From contig PLTZ01000027.1 of assembly GCA_003164715.1 (NCBI GenBank), forward strand, positions 32,137 to 96,136: a stretch of DNA of 64,000 bases, read 5' to 3'. The position numbers and the translations under genes are program-made. This document shows, one piece after another, positions 45,496 through 54,633 of this stretch (position 1 is the first letter of the stretch; each line of letters starts with the position of its first letter). Under the pieces are notes generated by a model that saw only the letters and a program-made list of their open reading frames with translations, was not told where the DNA came from and did not search any database. The stretch is from Opitutaceae bacterium. Its GTDB lineage: Bacteria > Verrucomicrobiota > Verrucomicrobiia > Opitutales > Opitutaceae.

Positions 45496-47061
45496 ATGCA
45501 GCGTCTCCCCAAAAGGCTCCCGGCAGTTTCGCTGATCGCCCTACTGGCGCTCTCGGGGATTCCCGCGGGCCTGTACGGGCGCGACGACGCGAAGGACCCG
45601 CCGGCGCCCGCGGCCGCCGCCCCGGCTTCCCAGGCGGCAGCGCCTTCGGGGGCTTCCGCCGCGGTGAACGCGCCCTCGGTCAAGCGCGTCTTTGTCATTC
45701 CGATCCGCAACGAGATCGCCCAGCCGGTGCAGTATCTGCTCAGGCGCGGCCTGAAGGAGGCCGTCGCGGAGCACGCGGACGCGGTCGTCCTCGACATCAA
45801 CACGCCGGGCGGGGCCATCGACGTGACGATCGAGATGATGGACGACCTGAAGAAGTTCCCGGGCAGAACCATCGCCTTCGTGGACAATGAGGCGATGTCG
45901 GCCGGCGCGTTCATCTCGGCCGTCTGCGACGAGATATGGTTCGTGGACACCCCCACGGAGGGGATCATCGGGGCGGCCGCCCCCGTTCAGGCGACCGGCC
46001 AGGACATCGACGCGACCATGAAGGAGAAGCTTGTGAGCTACCTGAAGGTCCGGATGCGCGCGATCTCGAAGGGCAAGGGATACCGGGGCGAGGTCGTCTC
46101 CGCGATGATCGACGCCGACATGGAGCTCAAGATCAACGGCGAGGAGGTGAAGATCGACGGCAAGCCGATCAAGGAGAAGGGCGCGCTCCTGTCGCTCACC
46201 GCGACGGAGGCGATGTTCCCCGTGGGAACGCCCCCGAAGCCGCTGCTCGGGTCGGGCGAGGCCAGGAACCTCGACGACCTGCTCTCGAAATGCTTCGGCC
46301 CGGGCGCCGTCTCGACCGAGCTCAAGGCGACCTGGTCCGAGGGCCTGGCGGTGATCCTCAACCGCCTGGCGCCCGCGATGCTGGGGCTCGGGATCTTCGC
46401 GCTGTTCATCGGCTTCAAGTCGCAGGGGTTCGGCGGCTTCATCGCCGTCGGCGTCGTGCTTCTCACGGTCGTCTTCCTCAGCAGCTACGTCTCGGGGCTC
46501 TCCGGCCACGAGCCCGTGATCGTCTTCTGCGTCGGCCTTGTTCTGCTCCTGGCCGAGATCCTCTTCTTCCACAGCGCGGGGTTCCTCGGGATCATCGGCT
46601 TCCTCCTGATGATCGGCTCCCTGTTCTGGGCCATGGCCGACCTGTGGCCGGGCGAGCCGATCCAGGTCGCGTGGTCGGCCGACGCCTTTGTGCAGCCGAT
46701 GATCAACCTCGGCGCCGGCCTCGGGATCGCGCTCGTCCTCGGCGCCTGCCTCCTGCGCTTCCTGCCGCACGGGTGGGTCTGGGACAGGCTCACGGTCAAC
46801 GAGACGGTGGGCGGCTCCGCCCAGACGGCGGGCAGCGCTCCTGGGACGGGAAAGCTCCTTAAGCAGCTCGTGGGGCGCCGGGGCGTCGCGGCCACGGCGC
46901 TTCGCCCGGGAGGGCAGGTCGAGGTCGACGGCCGGCGCTATGAGGCCGAGGTCAAATTGGGCGCGATCGACGCGGGGGCGCCGATCATCGTGCTCGGGCA
47001 CGGCGATTTCGCGCTCGTGGTCGAACAGGCCCGGGACGAGACTGCGAAGCCAAACGCATGA
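45496..47061 (+). CDS. nfeD: NfeD long form, membrane-bound ClpP-class serine protease
   Basis: 521 residues. A signal peptide or helix starts the protein. A ClpP-like protease domain follows (DINTPGGAIDVTIEM, EAMSAGAFIS with the likely nucleophile Ser; a Lys further downstream would complete the dyad), then several helices (about 285-430) and a C-terminal OB fold of the NfeD type. Homologs partner flotillin/stomatin proteins at the membrane; here floA is two genes downstream. The ATG at 45496 is preferred over a TTG at 45478. The stop overlaps the short NfeD start. Confidence 0.86.
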   Translation: MQRLPKRLPAVSLIALLALSGIPAGLYGRDDAKDPPAPAAAAPASQAAAPSGASAAVNAPSVKRVFVIPIRNEIAQPVQYLLRRGLKEAVAEHADAVVLDINTPGGAIDVTIEMMDDLKKFPGRTIAFVDNEAMSAGAFISAVCDEIWFVDTPTEGIIGAAAPVQATGQDIDATMKEKLVSYLKVRMRAISKGKGYRGEVVSAMIDADMELKINGEEVKIDGKPIKEKGALLSLTATEAMFPVGTPPKPLLGSGEARNLDDLLSKCFGPGAVSTELKATWSEGLAVILNRLAPAMLGLGIFALFIGFKSQGFGGFIAVGVVLLTVVFLSSYVSGLSGHEPVIVFCVGLVLLLAEILFFHSAGFLGIIGFLLMIGSLFWAMADLWPGEPIQVAWSADAFVQPMINLGAGLGIALVLGACLLRFLPHGWVWDRLTVNETVGGSAQTAGSAPGTGKLLKQLVGRRGVAATALRPGGQVEVDGRRYEAEVKLGAIDAGAPIIVLGHGDFALVVEQARDETAKPNA

Positions 47062-47525
47062 CGCTCATCCTGCTCCTCTTCATCGTGGGGATCATGCTCC
47101 TCGCGGCGGACATCTTCGTGTCGAGCTTCGTCATGGCGGCGGTCGGCGGGGTGGCGATGGTCGCCGGCTGCGTCATCGCGTACCGCGACTCCGGCATCTT
47201 GGCGGCCGGGTTGGCCGCGGTCATCGCCCTGGTGCTCCTGGGCGGCGCAATCTACATCGAGCTCGTCCTGCTCCCGAAGACCCGGGTGGGCAAGGGGCTT
47301 GTCGTCGAGTCGACCTCGGGCTCGAGCAGCCAGCCGCCCCTAGCCAAGGACGCGGCGGTCGTGGGGAAGCAGGCGATCGCCGACACGACGCTCGCCCCGA
47401 GCGGCTACGTGCTCGTCGACGGCCAGCGGTACGAGGCATTCTGCCGCACCGGGCACGTGGCCCGCGGCGCGGCCCTGCGGGTCGTCGGCATGGACAATTT
47501 CCGCCTAATCGTAGCCAAACAATAA
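47058..47525 (+). CDS. Short NfeD-like membrane protein
   Basis: 155 residues: two or three N-terminal helices (about 1-70), then an OB fold (SGYVLVDGQRYEAFCRTGHVARGAALRVVG). It lacks the protease domain of the long form and is the usual short NfeD found beside flotillins. Overlaps the long nfeD by ATGA, and floA starts 7 bases later, so the three form one operon. Confidence 0.85.
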   Translation: MTLILLLFIVGIMLLAADIFVSSFVMAAVGGVAMVAGCVIAYRDSGILAAGLAAVIALVLLGGAIYIELVLLPKTRVGKGLVVESTSGSSSQPPLAKDAAVVGKQAIADTTLAPSGYVLVDGQRYEAFCRTGHVARGAALRVVGMDNFRLIVAKQ

Positions 47526-47531
47526 AAGCAT

Positions 47532-48536
47532 ATGCCTGACATTTCCCTCATCATCGCCATCCCGCTGATCATCGTCGGCCTCGTTGTCATCGGGATCTTC
47601 ATCTCGTACATCGGCACCTGGCTGAAGGCCCGTCTGAACGGAGCCCCGGTCAGCATCGTGAACCTCGTCGGCATGCGCCTGGGCGGCGTCCCGTACAACC
47701 TCGTCGTCGGGGCGCGCATCACGGCCGTGAAGGCGGGCATCCCGCTCTCGACGGACAAGATCTCCGCCCATTACCTGGCGGGCGGAAACGTCATCCCGAC
47801 CGTCCAGGCGATCATCGCCGCGCAGAAGGCGGGGATCGAGCTCAGCTGGGACCGCGCCTGCGCCATCGACCTGGCGACCAAGGGCTCCGGAAAGTCGATC
47901 GTGGAGGCGGTGCGCACCTCGGTCGACCCGAAGGTGATCGACTGCCCCAACCCCGAGAGCGGGCGCACGACGATCGACGGCGTGGCAAAGGACGGCATCC
48001 AGGTGAAGGTGAAGGCGCGCGTCACGGTGCGCACGCACCTCGACCGGTTCGTGGGCGGCGCCAAGGAGGAGACGATCATCGCGCGGGTGGGCGAGGGCAT
48101 CGTGACGACGATCGGCATGGCGGACAGCTACAAGCAGGTCCTGGAATCGCCCGACAGCATCTCGAAGACCGTTCTCGCCCGCGGGCTCGACGTGGGCTCG
48201 GCGTTCGAGATCCTCTCGATCGACATCGCCGACGTCGACGTGGGCGAGAACATCGGCGCCAGGCTCCAGGTCGCGCAGGCCGAGGCGAACAAGAACATGG
48301 CCCAGGCGCAGGCGGAGATCCGCAGAGCGGCCGCCGTCGCCCTTGAGCAGGAGATGAAGGCCCGGGTCCAGGAGATGCAGGCGAAGGTCGTCGAGTCGCA
48401 GGCCCAGGTCCCGCTGGCCATGGCCGAGGCGTTCCGCAGCGGCCGCCTGGGGGTCATGGACTACTACCGGATGGAGAACATCCAGTCCGACACGTCGATG
48501 CGCCAGAGCATCGCCCAGCCGGGCGAAAAGAAGTGA
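47532..48536 (+). CDS. floA: Flotillin-like protein FloA
   Basis: 334 residues. One N-terminal hairpin helix ([21 protein letters not shown]), the FloA signature region ([18 protein letters not shown], about 33-50), a long coiled-coil segment rich in Ala/Glu/Gln (about 235-310) and a Gly-free C-terminal tail. It is the bacterial flotillin of the FloA/YqfA group that organises membrane microdomains. Gene order nfeD-nfeD-floA matches the conserved arrangement. The next gene overlaps by GTGA. Confidence 0.95.
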   Translation: MPDISLIIAIPLIIVGLVVIGIFISYIGTWLKARLNGAPVSIVNLVGMRLGGVPYNLVVGARITAVKAGIPLSTDKISAHYLAGGNVIPTVQAIIAAQKAGIELSWDRACAIDLATKGSGKSIVEAVRTSVDPKVIDCPNPESGRTTIDGVAKDGIQVKVKARVTVRTHLDRFVGGAKEETIIARVGEGIVTTIGMADSYKQVLESPDSISKTVLARGLDVGSAFEILSIDIADVDVGENIGARLQVAQAEANKNMAQAQAEIRRAAAVALEQEMKARVQEMQAKVVESQAQVPLAMAEAFRSGRLGVMDYYRMENIQSDTSMRQSIAQPGEKK

Positions 48537-49066
48537 CCACGGTCCACCTGGCATCGTCGGGCGCCAGCTCCCTGCCGCAGCTGGTGTTCGTCCTGTTTGC
48601 GGGCGCGGTCTGGCTTGTGAAACTTCTCAACCGGCCGAAGCCCTCGCCTGCGGGCTCTGTCCCCAACCCGCAGAGGTCCGAGGAAACGCAGGCGGACGAG
48701 CCCGACATTGCCGCCCCGGCGGATCCCGAGGCCGAGGAGCGTGCAAACCGCGTTCGCGAGGAGATCCTGCGCAAGATCGCCGAGCGAAATCCGTCCGCCT
48801 CGGCCGGGCAGCTGCGCAGCCTCGTGAAGGCCGCGTACCAGAGGCGCGAGCCGGTCGGCGGGGCCGCGAAGCGGCCCGCCGCCCAACCCGCGCGGATGGC
48901 CCAGCAGGCGATCCCCGCGTTCGCGCCGCCGGCTGGCGCCGCGGCGGCCGGGGCGCCGGCAAAGACCGCGGGCGCCCTGTGGCTTGACGAACTTCGCTCG
49001 CGCGACTCGGCGCGCCGCGCGATCCTTGTGCGCGAGATTCTGGGCCCCCCGATCGCCCTTCGGTAG
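48533..49066 (+). CDS. Unrecognised membrane-anchored protein in the flotillin operon
   Basis: 177 residues, starting at GTG overlapping the floA stop. One hydrophobic segment near the N-terminus ([16 protein letters not shown], about 15-30) is followed by an acidic/Pro-rich linker, a charged helical stretch ([19 protein letters not shown]) and a low-complexity Ala/Pro-rich region. No family was recognised. It sits where floA operons often have a small partner gene, so it may be a flotillin accessory protein. Confidence 0.65.
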   Translation: MTTVHLASSGASSLPQLVFVLFAGAVWLVKLLNRPKPSPAGSVPNPQRSEETQADEPDIAAPADPEAEERANRVREEILRKIAERNPSASAGQLRSLVKAAYQRREPVGGAAKRPAAQPARMAQQAIPAFAPPAGAAAAGAPAKTAGALWLDELRSRDSARRAILVREILGPPIALR

Positions 49067-49182
49067 GGCGGGGGGCGCCTTCAGCCGCACTGCGGCTCGG
49101 CCCCCGCGGCCGCGCTTCCGCGGGCCCCGTACCTTTCATCATTTACCTCCGGGAATCCCGGCGGATAGCATCCGGACCAGAG

Positions 49183-49962
49183 ATGAGTTCCCCGTACGCG
49201 ACGAAGCCCCCCTCAGCGCAGCAGACACTCGATTTGTTCCGGGGAAAGTGGGCCTCCCGGATGCCTGCGGGACTCGGCGGCGTCGAGGCGGGCGAAGCCG
49301 CCCTGTTTGAGGACCCCCGCGTCGACTGGGCGGTCGCCAACCTGGCAAAGCTCGGGTTTCCCATCGCCGACTGCACCGTGCTGGAGGCCGGCCCGCTCGA
49401 GGGGGGCCATACCTACCAATTGATCAGGGCCGGCGCAAAGTCCGTGACCGCCGTCGAGGCCCATCCCGAGGCGTTCCTGAAATGCCTCGTGCTCAAGGAG
49501 CTTCTCGCCGTGGAGCGGGTGAACTTCCTCTACGGCGACGCGGTCGCGTTCCTGCGCTCGATCGGGCACACCTACGACATCGGCTTCGCCAGCGGCTTCC
49601 TGTACCACATGGTCAATCCCGTGGAGGCGCTCGAGCTCCTGTGCCGCCGGACGAGGGCCCTCTTCCTGTGGACCGTCTATTGGGACGGCGAGTTCAACCG
49701 GGCGCACCCGGACCGGCTCGCGGGCTCGGCCGGCGCGCGGCAGGCCGAGCACTCCGGCTTCCGGCACACGCTCCACCGCCACAACTACGGCGAGGGCCTG
49801 GACTACGGATCGTTCTGGGGCGGCCCCGAATCCTTCTCGAACTGGATGGAGAAGGATGAAATCCTGGGCGCCCTGTCGCATTTCGGCTTCTCGCGCCAGA
49901 TCGTGGAGCTCGAGTCGAACCCGAACGGCTCGGCGCTGAGGCTCGCGGCCACGCGGCCGTGA
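49183..49962 (+). CDS. SAM-dependent methyltransferase-like protein
   Basis: 259 residues. The Rossmann-type SAM site is suggested by TVLEAGPLEGGHTYQL followed by KSVTAVEAHPEAFLKC. FASGFLYHMVNPVEAL is the usual later motif of small-molecule or lipid methyltransferases that act on a bound acceptor. Substrate is not known. It follows the flotillin operon after 116 bases and is convergent with the MFS gene. Confidence 0.7.
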   Translation: MSSPYATKPPSAQQTLDLFRGKWASRMPAGLGGVEAGEAALFEDPRVDWAVANLAKLGFPIADCTVLEAGPLEGGHTYQLIRAGAKSVTAVEAHPEAFLKCLVLKELLAVERVNFLYGDAVAFLRSIGHTYDIGFASGFLYHMVNPVEALELLCRRTRALFLWTVYWDGEFNRAHPDRLAGSAGARQAEHSGFRHTLHRHNYGEGLDYGSFWGGPESFSNWMEKDEILGALSHFGFSRQIVELESNPNGSALRLAATRP

Positions 49963-49983
49963 CGCGCGGCCGGGCGCGCCTGG

Positions 49984-50040
49984 GTTAGATCGCCGTGTCG
50001 ATCAGCTCGCCCGGCGCCTGAGCGCCGGGAGCGATCTAAC
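49984..50040. terminator. Nested stem-loop between convergent genes
   Basis: GTTAGATCGC (49984-49993) pairs exactly with GCGATCTAAC (50031-50040), and inside it CCCGGCGC (50010-50017) pairs with GCGCCGGG (50022-50029) around a 4-base loop. The outer arm overlaps the MFS stop codon. Lies between two convergent genes and may end transcription from both sides; no clear T-run is present. Confidence 0.55.
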
Positions 50041-51220
50041 GGGCCCCGGCCAGCCCCAGCGAAAGGGTCACGAGGCTTGCGCCCGCAAAGAGGGCCACGC
50101 ACCCCGGCCAGCGCGCGTGGATCCAGAACCACGCCGGCACGGTCGTGCCCAAGCTGCCGCCGAGGTAGTAGAAGGTCACGTAGATGCCGGCCGCAGACGA
50201 CCGGGCGCGGCCCGCGACCTGGCCCGTCAGCACGGTCGCCGACGACTGGGAGACGAAGATCCCCGAGGAGAAGACCGCCAGCCCGCAGATGACGGCCGGC
50301 AGCCAGCTTGAGAGCGTCAGCGCCAGGCCGCACAGGCTCATCGACACGGCCACGATCGCGGTCCGGCGAAACCCGTTGCGGTCGTGGTACCGGCCCGAGA
50401 GCGGCGTGACGACGCAGCCGAGCAGGTAGACGAAGAAGACGCTCCCGAGCCCCGCGGTCGTGAGCAGGAACGGCGGGCGCGCGAGGTAGAAGTTCGCGTA
50501 GGTGAACACCCCGACGAGCGAGAACAGCACGGTGAAGCCCATCCCGCAGATCATGAGCAGCCGGGGGTTTCGCAGGTGCCCCCACGTGTCGCCGAAGGAC
50601 TTCAGGAGGCGCTCCGCCGGGACGAAGTGGGTCGCGAGCGGAAGCCACCGCCGCACGGCCAGCGCCCCGAGCAGGTCGAGGGCCCCGAGCACCACGAACG
50701 CCGCGTGCCAGCCCCAGCGCGCCGCAATGACCCCCGTGAGGAACCGCCCCAGGAAGCCGCCGAAGACCGTCCCGGCCACGTAGGCCGACATGACGGACCC
50801 GGTGCGCCCCGCGAACTCCTCGTTGATGTAGGCGATGATGACCGCGATGACGCCCGGGACGAACAGCCCCTGCAGGAAGCGCCACGCGATGAGCGCCGGC
50901 AGGGTGTGCGCGGTGGCCGCGAGGAAGGTCGGAACGGCCATCGCGAAGAGCGAGGGCACGATGACCCTTTTTCGCCCCACCGATTCCGCAATGAGCCCGA
51001 TGACCGGGGCCATGATGGCGACCGAGAGGGTCACCGCGCCGACCGTGAGGCTCACCTGCACCTCGGTGGCGTGGAAGACCTCCTGCAGGTAGGGCAATAG
51101 CGGCTGCGTGCAGTAGACGTTCAGGAAGGTGCAGGCGCCCGCGATCATCACGGCGACAACCGCCATCGGGAACGAGCCCGTCCGGGCGGCAGGCCCCCCT
51201 GCATCCGTGTCGGAGTTCAT
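50036..51220 (-). CDS. MFS transporter
   Basis: 394 residues with about twelve helices and the MFS loop 2-3 motif (GLIAESVGRKRVIV). Overall similarity to YnfM/arabinose-efflux-type exporters of the drug-resistance class (helix 1 TFLNVYCTQPLLPYL). Substrate unknown. The ATG at 51220 is preferred to the longer open frame. Convergent with the methyltransferase; the stop lies in a nested hairpin. Confidence 0.88.
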   Translation of the reverse strand: MNSDTDAGGPAARTGSFPMAVVAVMIAGACTFLNVYCTQPLLPYLQEVFHATEVQVSLTVGAVTLSVAIMAPVIGLIAESVGRKRVIVPSLFAMAVPTFLAATAHTLPALIAWRFLQGLFVPGVIAVIIAYINEEFAGRTGSVMSAYVAGTVFGGFLGRFLTGVIAARWGWHAAFVVLGALDLLGALAVRRWLPLATHFVPAERLLKSFGDTWGHLRNPRLLMICGMGFTVLFSLVGVFTYANFYLARPPFLLTTAGLGSVFFVYLLGCVVTPLSGRYHDRNGFRRTAIVAVSMSLCGLALTLSSWLPAVICGLAVFSSGIFVSQSSATVLTGQVAGRARSSAAGIYVTFYYLGGSLGTTVPAWFWIHARWPGCVALFAGASLVTLSLGLAGAR

Positions 51221-51392
51221 CGGCCTCCACCATCGGGCGGCCCGCCGCGAATTACAATTATCCAGATGCCGGCAGGCTTCGCGCGGTCTGTCCAAAATGC
51301 TGGACCCGGAAGGGTTCCGCGCTTCTCCTCAAGGATGGATCCAACGTGCGCCCGCGCCTCCTCAAAAAGGCGCTCAAAACCCGCCACCCATC

Positions 51393-52466
51393 ATGAAACC
51401 CCTCCTGCGACTCAGCATCTTCATAGGCGTTCTTTCGTCGATCGGCCCCTTTTTGCCCGTCTCGGCTGCTGCCGACCCCGGGCCCTACAAGGTTGTCAAC
51501 GCCGCCAGGGTCGGGGGCGACGGGGGGTACGACTATGTCTTCGCGGACTCGGCGGGTCGGCGCCTTTACGTGCCGCGCGGCGACCGGATCGATGTGTTCG
51601 ACCTTGATTCGCTCAAGCCCGCGGGGGTGATCCCGGGCATGAAGGGCGTGCACGGTGTGGCCGTCGACCCGGCGTCCCATCACGGGTTCAGCAGCAGCCT
51701 GCCGGTCGTGATGTGGGACACGGGCACCCTTCAAACGCTCAAGACCATCCCCGTAGAGGGCAGGCCCGACGGGATCCTCTTCGATTCCTTTACCGAGCGG
51801 GTGTTCGTCCTGAGCCACAGCGCGCCCAACGTGACGGTGATCGACGCCAAGGACGGATCCCTCATTGGCACGCTGGATCTCGCAGGGGAGCCGGAGCAGG
51901 GCGTCAGCGATGGCAGGGGGCACCTGTTCATCGACGTGGAGGACAAGGACAACGTCGCGGCCGTCGACGCCGTGGCGCTCAAGGTCACGGCGCACTACGG
52001 CCTCGGGGGCATGGGCGGCGGGCCGGGGGCCCTGGCGATTGACGCGCAGAACCACATCCTCTTCGCATTCTGCCACAACCCCCATACCGCCGTCATCATG
52101 AGCGCCGACGACGGAAGGATCATCACGAGCCTGCCGATCGGGATGGGGGTCGACGCCGCCGAGTTCAACCCGGCCACCATGGAGGCCTTCAGCTCGCAGG
52201 GCGACGGGACCCTGACCGTCATCAGGGAGAGCGGCCCCGCCGGCTTCGAGGTGGAGCAGAACGTGGCCACCCGGGCCGGGGCGAGAACCTCCACCTTGGA
52301 CGGCGCGACCAACCGGATAATCCTCATCACCGCCGAATGGGCCAAACCCACGCCCGAGCCGACTCCCGCCGCGGGCCAGGGCGCGCCCGCGCACCCGGGC
52401 TGGGCCCGGCGCGGACCCATGGTTCCCGGCTCGTTCACGATTCTTGTGGTCGGGCGCCAGGGCTGA
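51393..52466 (+). CDS. Secreted YVTN/NHL-type beta-propeller protein
   Basis: 357 residues. A signal peptide ends near residue 26 (VSAAADPG). The rest is repeated strands with blade-like turns (RLYVPRGDRIDVFDLDS, RVFVLSHSAPNVTVIDAKDGS, VIMSADDGRIITSLPI), the pattern of YVTN or 40-residue repeat propellers. Such proteins act as binding scaffolds; no enzymatic residues were identified. Pro-rich insert near residue 325. The ATG at 51393 is preferred to the frame that extends into the MFS start region. Confidence 0.8.
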   Translation: MKPLLRLSIFIGVLSSIGPFLPVSAAADPGPYKVVNAARVGGDGGYDYVFADSAGRRLYVPRGDRIDVFDLDSLKPAGVIPGMKGVHGVAVDPASHHGFSSSLPVVMWDTGTLQTLKTIPVEGRPDGILFDSFTERVFVLSHSAPNVTVIDAKDGSLIGTLDLAGEPEQGVSDGRGHLFIDVEDKDNVAAVDAVALKVTAHYGLGGMGGGPGALAIDAQNHILFAFCHNPHTAVIMSADDGRIITSLPIGMGVDAAEFNPATMEAFSSQGDGTLTVIRESGPAGFEVEQNVATRAGARTSTLDGATNRIILITAEWAKPTPEPTPAAGQGAPAHPGWARRGPMVPGSFTILVVGRQG

Positions 52467-52665
52467 CCGAACTTTAGGGCGCCTCCAGGCGGCGGAAGGC
52501 CAAGGGGCCCAGACGTCGGCACGCCTGGGTCACTCCGAATTTGCGAATGCGCCACAGTGTATGTCGCAACAAGCTGTATATCAAAGGCTAAACGCCAAAC
52601 GATGCGCCACGGGGCGCCCGACTTAGAATTGCCGAAGGGCGCCTTTTAGGCTTCGCTGGGAGGGC

Positions 52666-53277
52666 ATGCTCTACCTCTTTGAACTGTCCGCCGTGGCGGT
52701 CTGCGCCGTCACCGGCGCCCTCGAGGCCGGCAGGCGCAAGCTGGACCTCTTCGGCGCCTCCGTGATCGCCTTCGCCTGCGCGCTGGGAGGGGGCACCCTG
52801 CGCGATCTCCTCCTCGGTCGCCTGCCCGTCTTCTGGATCCTGGAGCCCATGTACCTTTACGTGGCCGCATTGACCGTCATTGCGACGCACCTGGTCACGC
52901 GCAGGGTGCAGATAAGCGCGCGGGCCTTCCTCTTGCCCGATGCCCTGGGCCTCGCCCTGTTCACCGTGATCGGCACCCAGGTCTCCCTCGAGTTCCGGCA
53001 GAGTGTGCCGATCGCGGTCGTGATGGGCGTGGTGACCGGCGTCTTCGGCGGCGTGGTCCGCGACGTCCTGTGCAACGAGGTGCCGGTCGTCTTCCGGGGC
53101 GAACTCTATGCCACGGCCGCCCTGTCCGGGGCGGTGCTCTTCTCGGTGCTCGGGAAGGCCGGGGTGCCGACCCCGTACCTGCTTCCGCTCGCCGTCACGG
53201 CCACGTTCGGGATCCGGGTGGCCGCCCTGCGCTGGAAGATCGGCCTTCCAAGGATAGCGCCTCCCGTTGAGATATAG
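52666..53277 (+). CDS. TRIC-type cation channel (UPF0126/YicG family)
   Basis: 203 residues, seven predicted helices. Two repeats carry the glycine-rich motifs LGGGTLRD and GGVVRD (about residues 43-50 and 125-131) typical of the trimeric intracellular cation channel family. Bacterial members conduct K+/Na+ or may move glycine; the physiological role is not settled. An ATG at 52666 follows a GGGAGG sequence. Confidence 0.9.
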   Translation: MLYLFELSAVAVCAVTGALEAGRRKLDLFGASVIAFACALGGGTLRDLLLGRLPVFWILEPMYLYVAALTVIATHLVTRRVQISARAFLLPDALGLALFTVIGTQVSLEFRQSVPIAVVMGVVTGVFGGVVRDVLCNEVPVVFRGELYATAALSGAVLFSVLGKAGVPTPYLLPLAVTATFGIRVAALRWKIGLPRIAPPVEI

Positions 53278-53292
53278 CAGGCGCCCGCCTGC
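53277..53292. terminator. Small GC hairpin between convergent genes
   Basis: GCAGGC (53277-53282) and GCCTGC (53287-53292) form a 6-bp stem with a 4-base loop immediately after the TRIC stop codon and before the cyclophilin stop. No T-run, so a termination role is tentative. Confidence 0.35.
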
Positions 53293-53303
53293 GGAAAGCA
53301 TTC

Positions 53304-53939
53304 CTACGGGAGGATCGTGACCTTCCGCACCACGGTCGGGACGACCGGTTTGCTGTGCGGCCCGTACGGTCCGGTCGTCGTCGGGGAGTTGGCCACGGCG
53401 TCGACGACCTCGATGCCGCGCGTCACCCTCCCGAAGATCACGTAGATCGGGGGCAGGCGAACGTCCTGATGCATGATGAAGAACTGGCTGGAATTCGTGT
53501 TGGGACCCCCGTTGGCCATCGCGACGATGCCCCTGCGGTAGCCGGCCCGGTAGAGCGGCGAATCCTTCCGGATCTCGTCGGCGAACGAGCCCCCCCAGGC
53601 GCTGACGCCGCCCGAACCGGTCCCGGCGGGATCCCCGCCTTGGATCATGAAACCCGGGGCCACCCGGTGAAAGATCGTGCCGTCGTAGTACCCGTGCTCG
53701 GCGAGCAAGCGGAAGTTCTCGGCGGCCTTGGGACTGTCGGCCGCGAAAAGCTCGATCTCAATGGTCCCCTTGTCGGTCTCGAGCCGGGCGTGCAGGCCCC
53801 CGGAGCTGCGGGCCCCGGGCGGCACCTTGGGGTTCGGGGCGACGGCCGCCTGGGGCGGATTGGCCGACGCCAGGACGAGGGCGGCCTGGGAAAGGCACAG
53901 GAGGAGCACCCCGGTGCGGAGTTGTCGGAAGGGTATCAT
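53304..53939 (-). CDS. Cyclophilin-type peptidyl-prolyl isomerase, exported
   Basis: 211 residues. A signal peptide (LLLCLSQAALVLA) is followed by a Pro-rich linker and a cyclophilin domain: FHRVAPGFMIQGGD with the catalytic Arg and the Gln-Gly pair, SSQFFIM, and the short loop version found in bacteria. Catalyses proline isomerisation of periplasmic proteins. The ATG at 53939 is preferred; a GTG seven codons upstream is possible. Confidence 0.93.
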   Translation of the reverse strand: MIPFRQLRTGVLLLCLSQAALVLASANPPQAAVAPNPKVPPGARSSGGLHARLETDKGTIEIELFAADSPKAAENFRLLAEHGYYDGTIFHRVAPGFMIQGGDPAGTGSGGVSAWGGSFADEIRKDSPLYRAGYRRGIVAMANGGPNTNSSQFFIMHQDVRLPPIYVIFGRVTRGIEVVDAVANSPTTTGPYGPHSKPVVPTVVRKVTILP

Positions 53940-54085
53940 GGTTGCGTGCTTAGAGGCCACTTGTTCTCGCCGACGGGCCTGTCAAGTCAAGGCGGGGTTG
54001 GGTAGTGTTCTAATCTCGAACCCCGGCGCGTTGAACGGCTTCGTGATTGGCAATAGCCAGAAATCGAACAATCTTAGGCAATTTC

Positions 54086-54090
54086 AGGAG
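54086..54090 (+). promoter_or_regulatory. Shine-Dalgarno deciding the VOC gene start
   Basis: AGGAG 9 bases before the ATG at 54100, within an A/T-richer leader. It supports this start against the long upstream extension of the frame. Confidence 0.7.
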
Positions 54091-54099
54091 TTAAGTCTA

Positions 54100-54489
54100 A
54101 TGATCACCAGCATCCACACCCTGATCTATTCCGACGATGCCCCCGCAACGCGCGCATTCCTTCGCGACGTCCTCGGCTGGCCCTACGTCGAGGATGTGCT
54201 AGGTGGAGGCGCGGGTTGGCTGATCTTCAAGACCGGGCGGAGCGAAATGGGCGTGCACCCGACCCACGCCGTCTACGATGGCAAGACGTTCGAATCGCCG
54301 CGGCACCATCTGATCTCCCTGATGTGCGACGACATCTCACGCACGGTCGTTGAACTGAAGGGCAAAGGAGCGGAATTCCGCGGCGAAGTTCAGGATCACG
54401 GGTACGGACTCGTGGTCATGATGGCCGTACATGGCGCGGACGACATCATGCTCTACGAGCCCAAGCATCCGCTGGCGTATAGCCTGTGA
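54100..54489 (+). CDS. Glyoxalase/VOC superfamily protein
   Basis: 129 residues, one VOC domain with beta-alpha-beta-beta-beta modules (TLIYSDDAPATRAFLRDVLGW; DIMLYEPKHP at the end, the usual metal-site Glu). Members bind metals and act as glyoxalase, dioxygenase or resistance proteins; the function here is unknown. The gene and its 5' leader are noticeably less GC-rich than the neighbours, hinting at recent acquisition. It is divergent from the cyclophilin. Confidence 0.8.
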   Translation: MITSIHTLIYSDDAPATRAFLRDVLGWPYVEDVLGGGAGWLIFKTGRSEMGVHPTHAVYDGKTFESPRHHLISLMCDDISRTVVELKGKGAEFRGEVQDHGYGLVVMMAVHGADDIMLYEPKHPLAYSL

Positions 54490-54633
54490 CCGATTGAAAG
54501 GCCAATTAACTCACTCTCACCCTTCGCAAGGCATCGTTCAAATTTGGACACCAGCCGGGGTTGGCAATGCAGGCGCCGCCCTCGCGGCGCTTGCGCAACG
54601 CCCGGGGCGCGGCAATCTTAAGGGGCGTTCCCC

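Noticed and set aside
49984..50040. Possible integron attC site (GTTAGAT and ATCTAAC arms)
   Set aside because: An attC reads RYYYAAC first and GTTRRRY last on both strands; here the order is reversed, and no integrase or cassette array is nearby.
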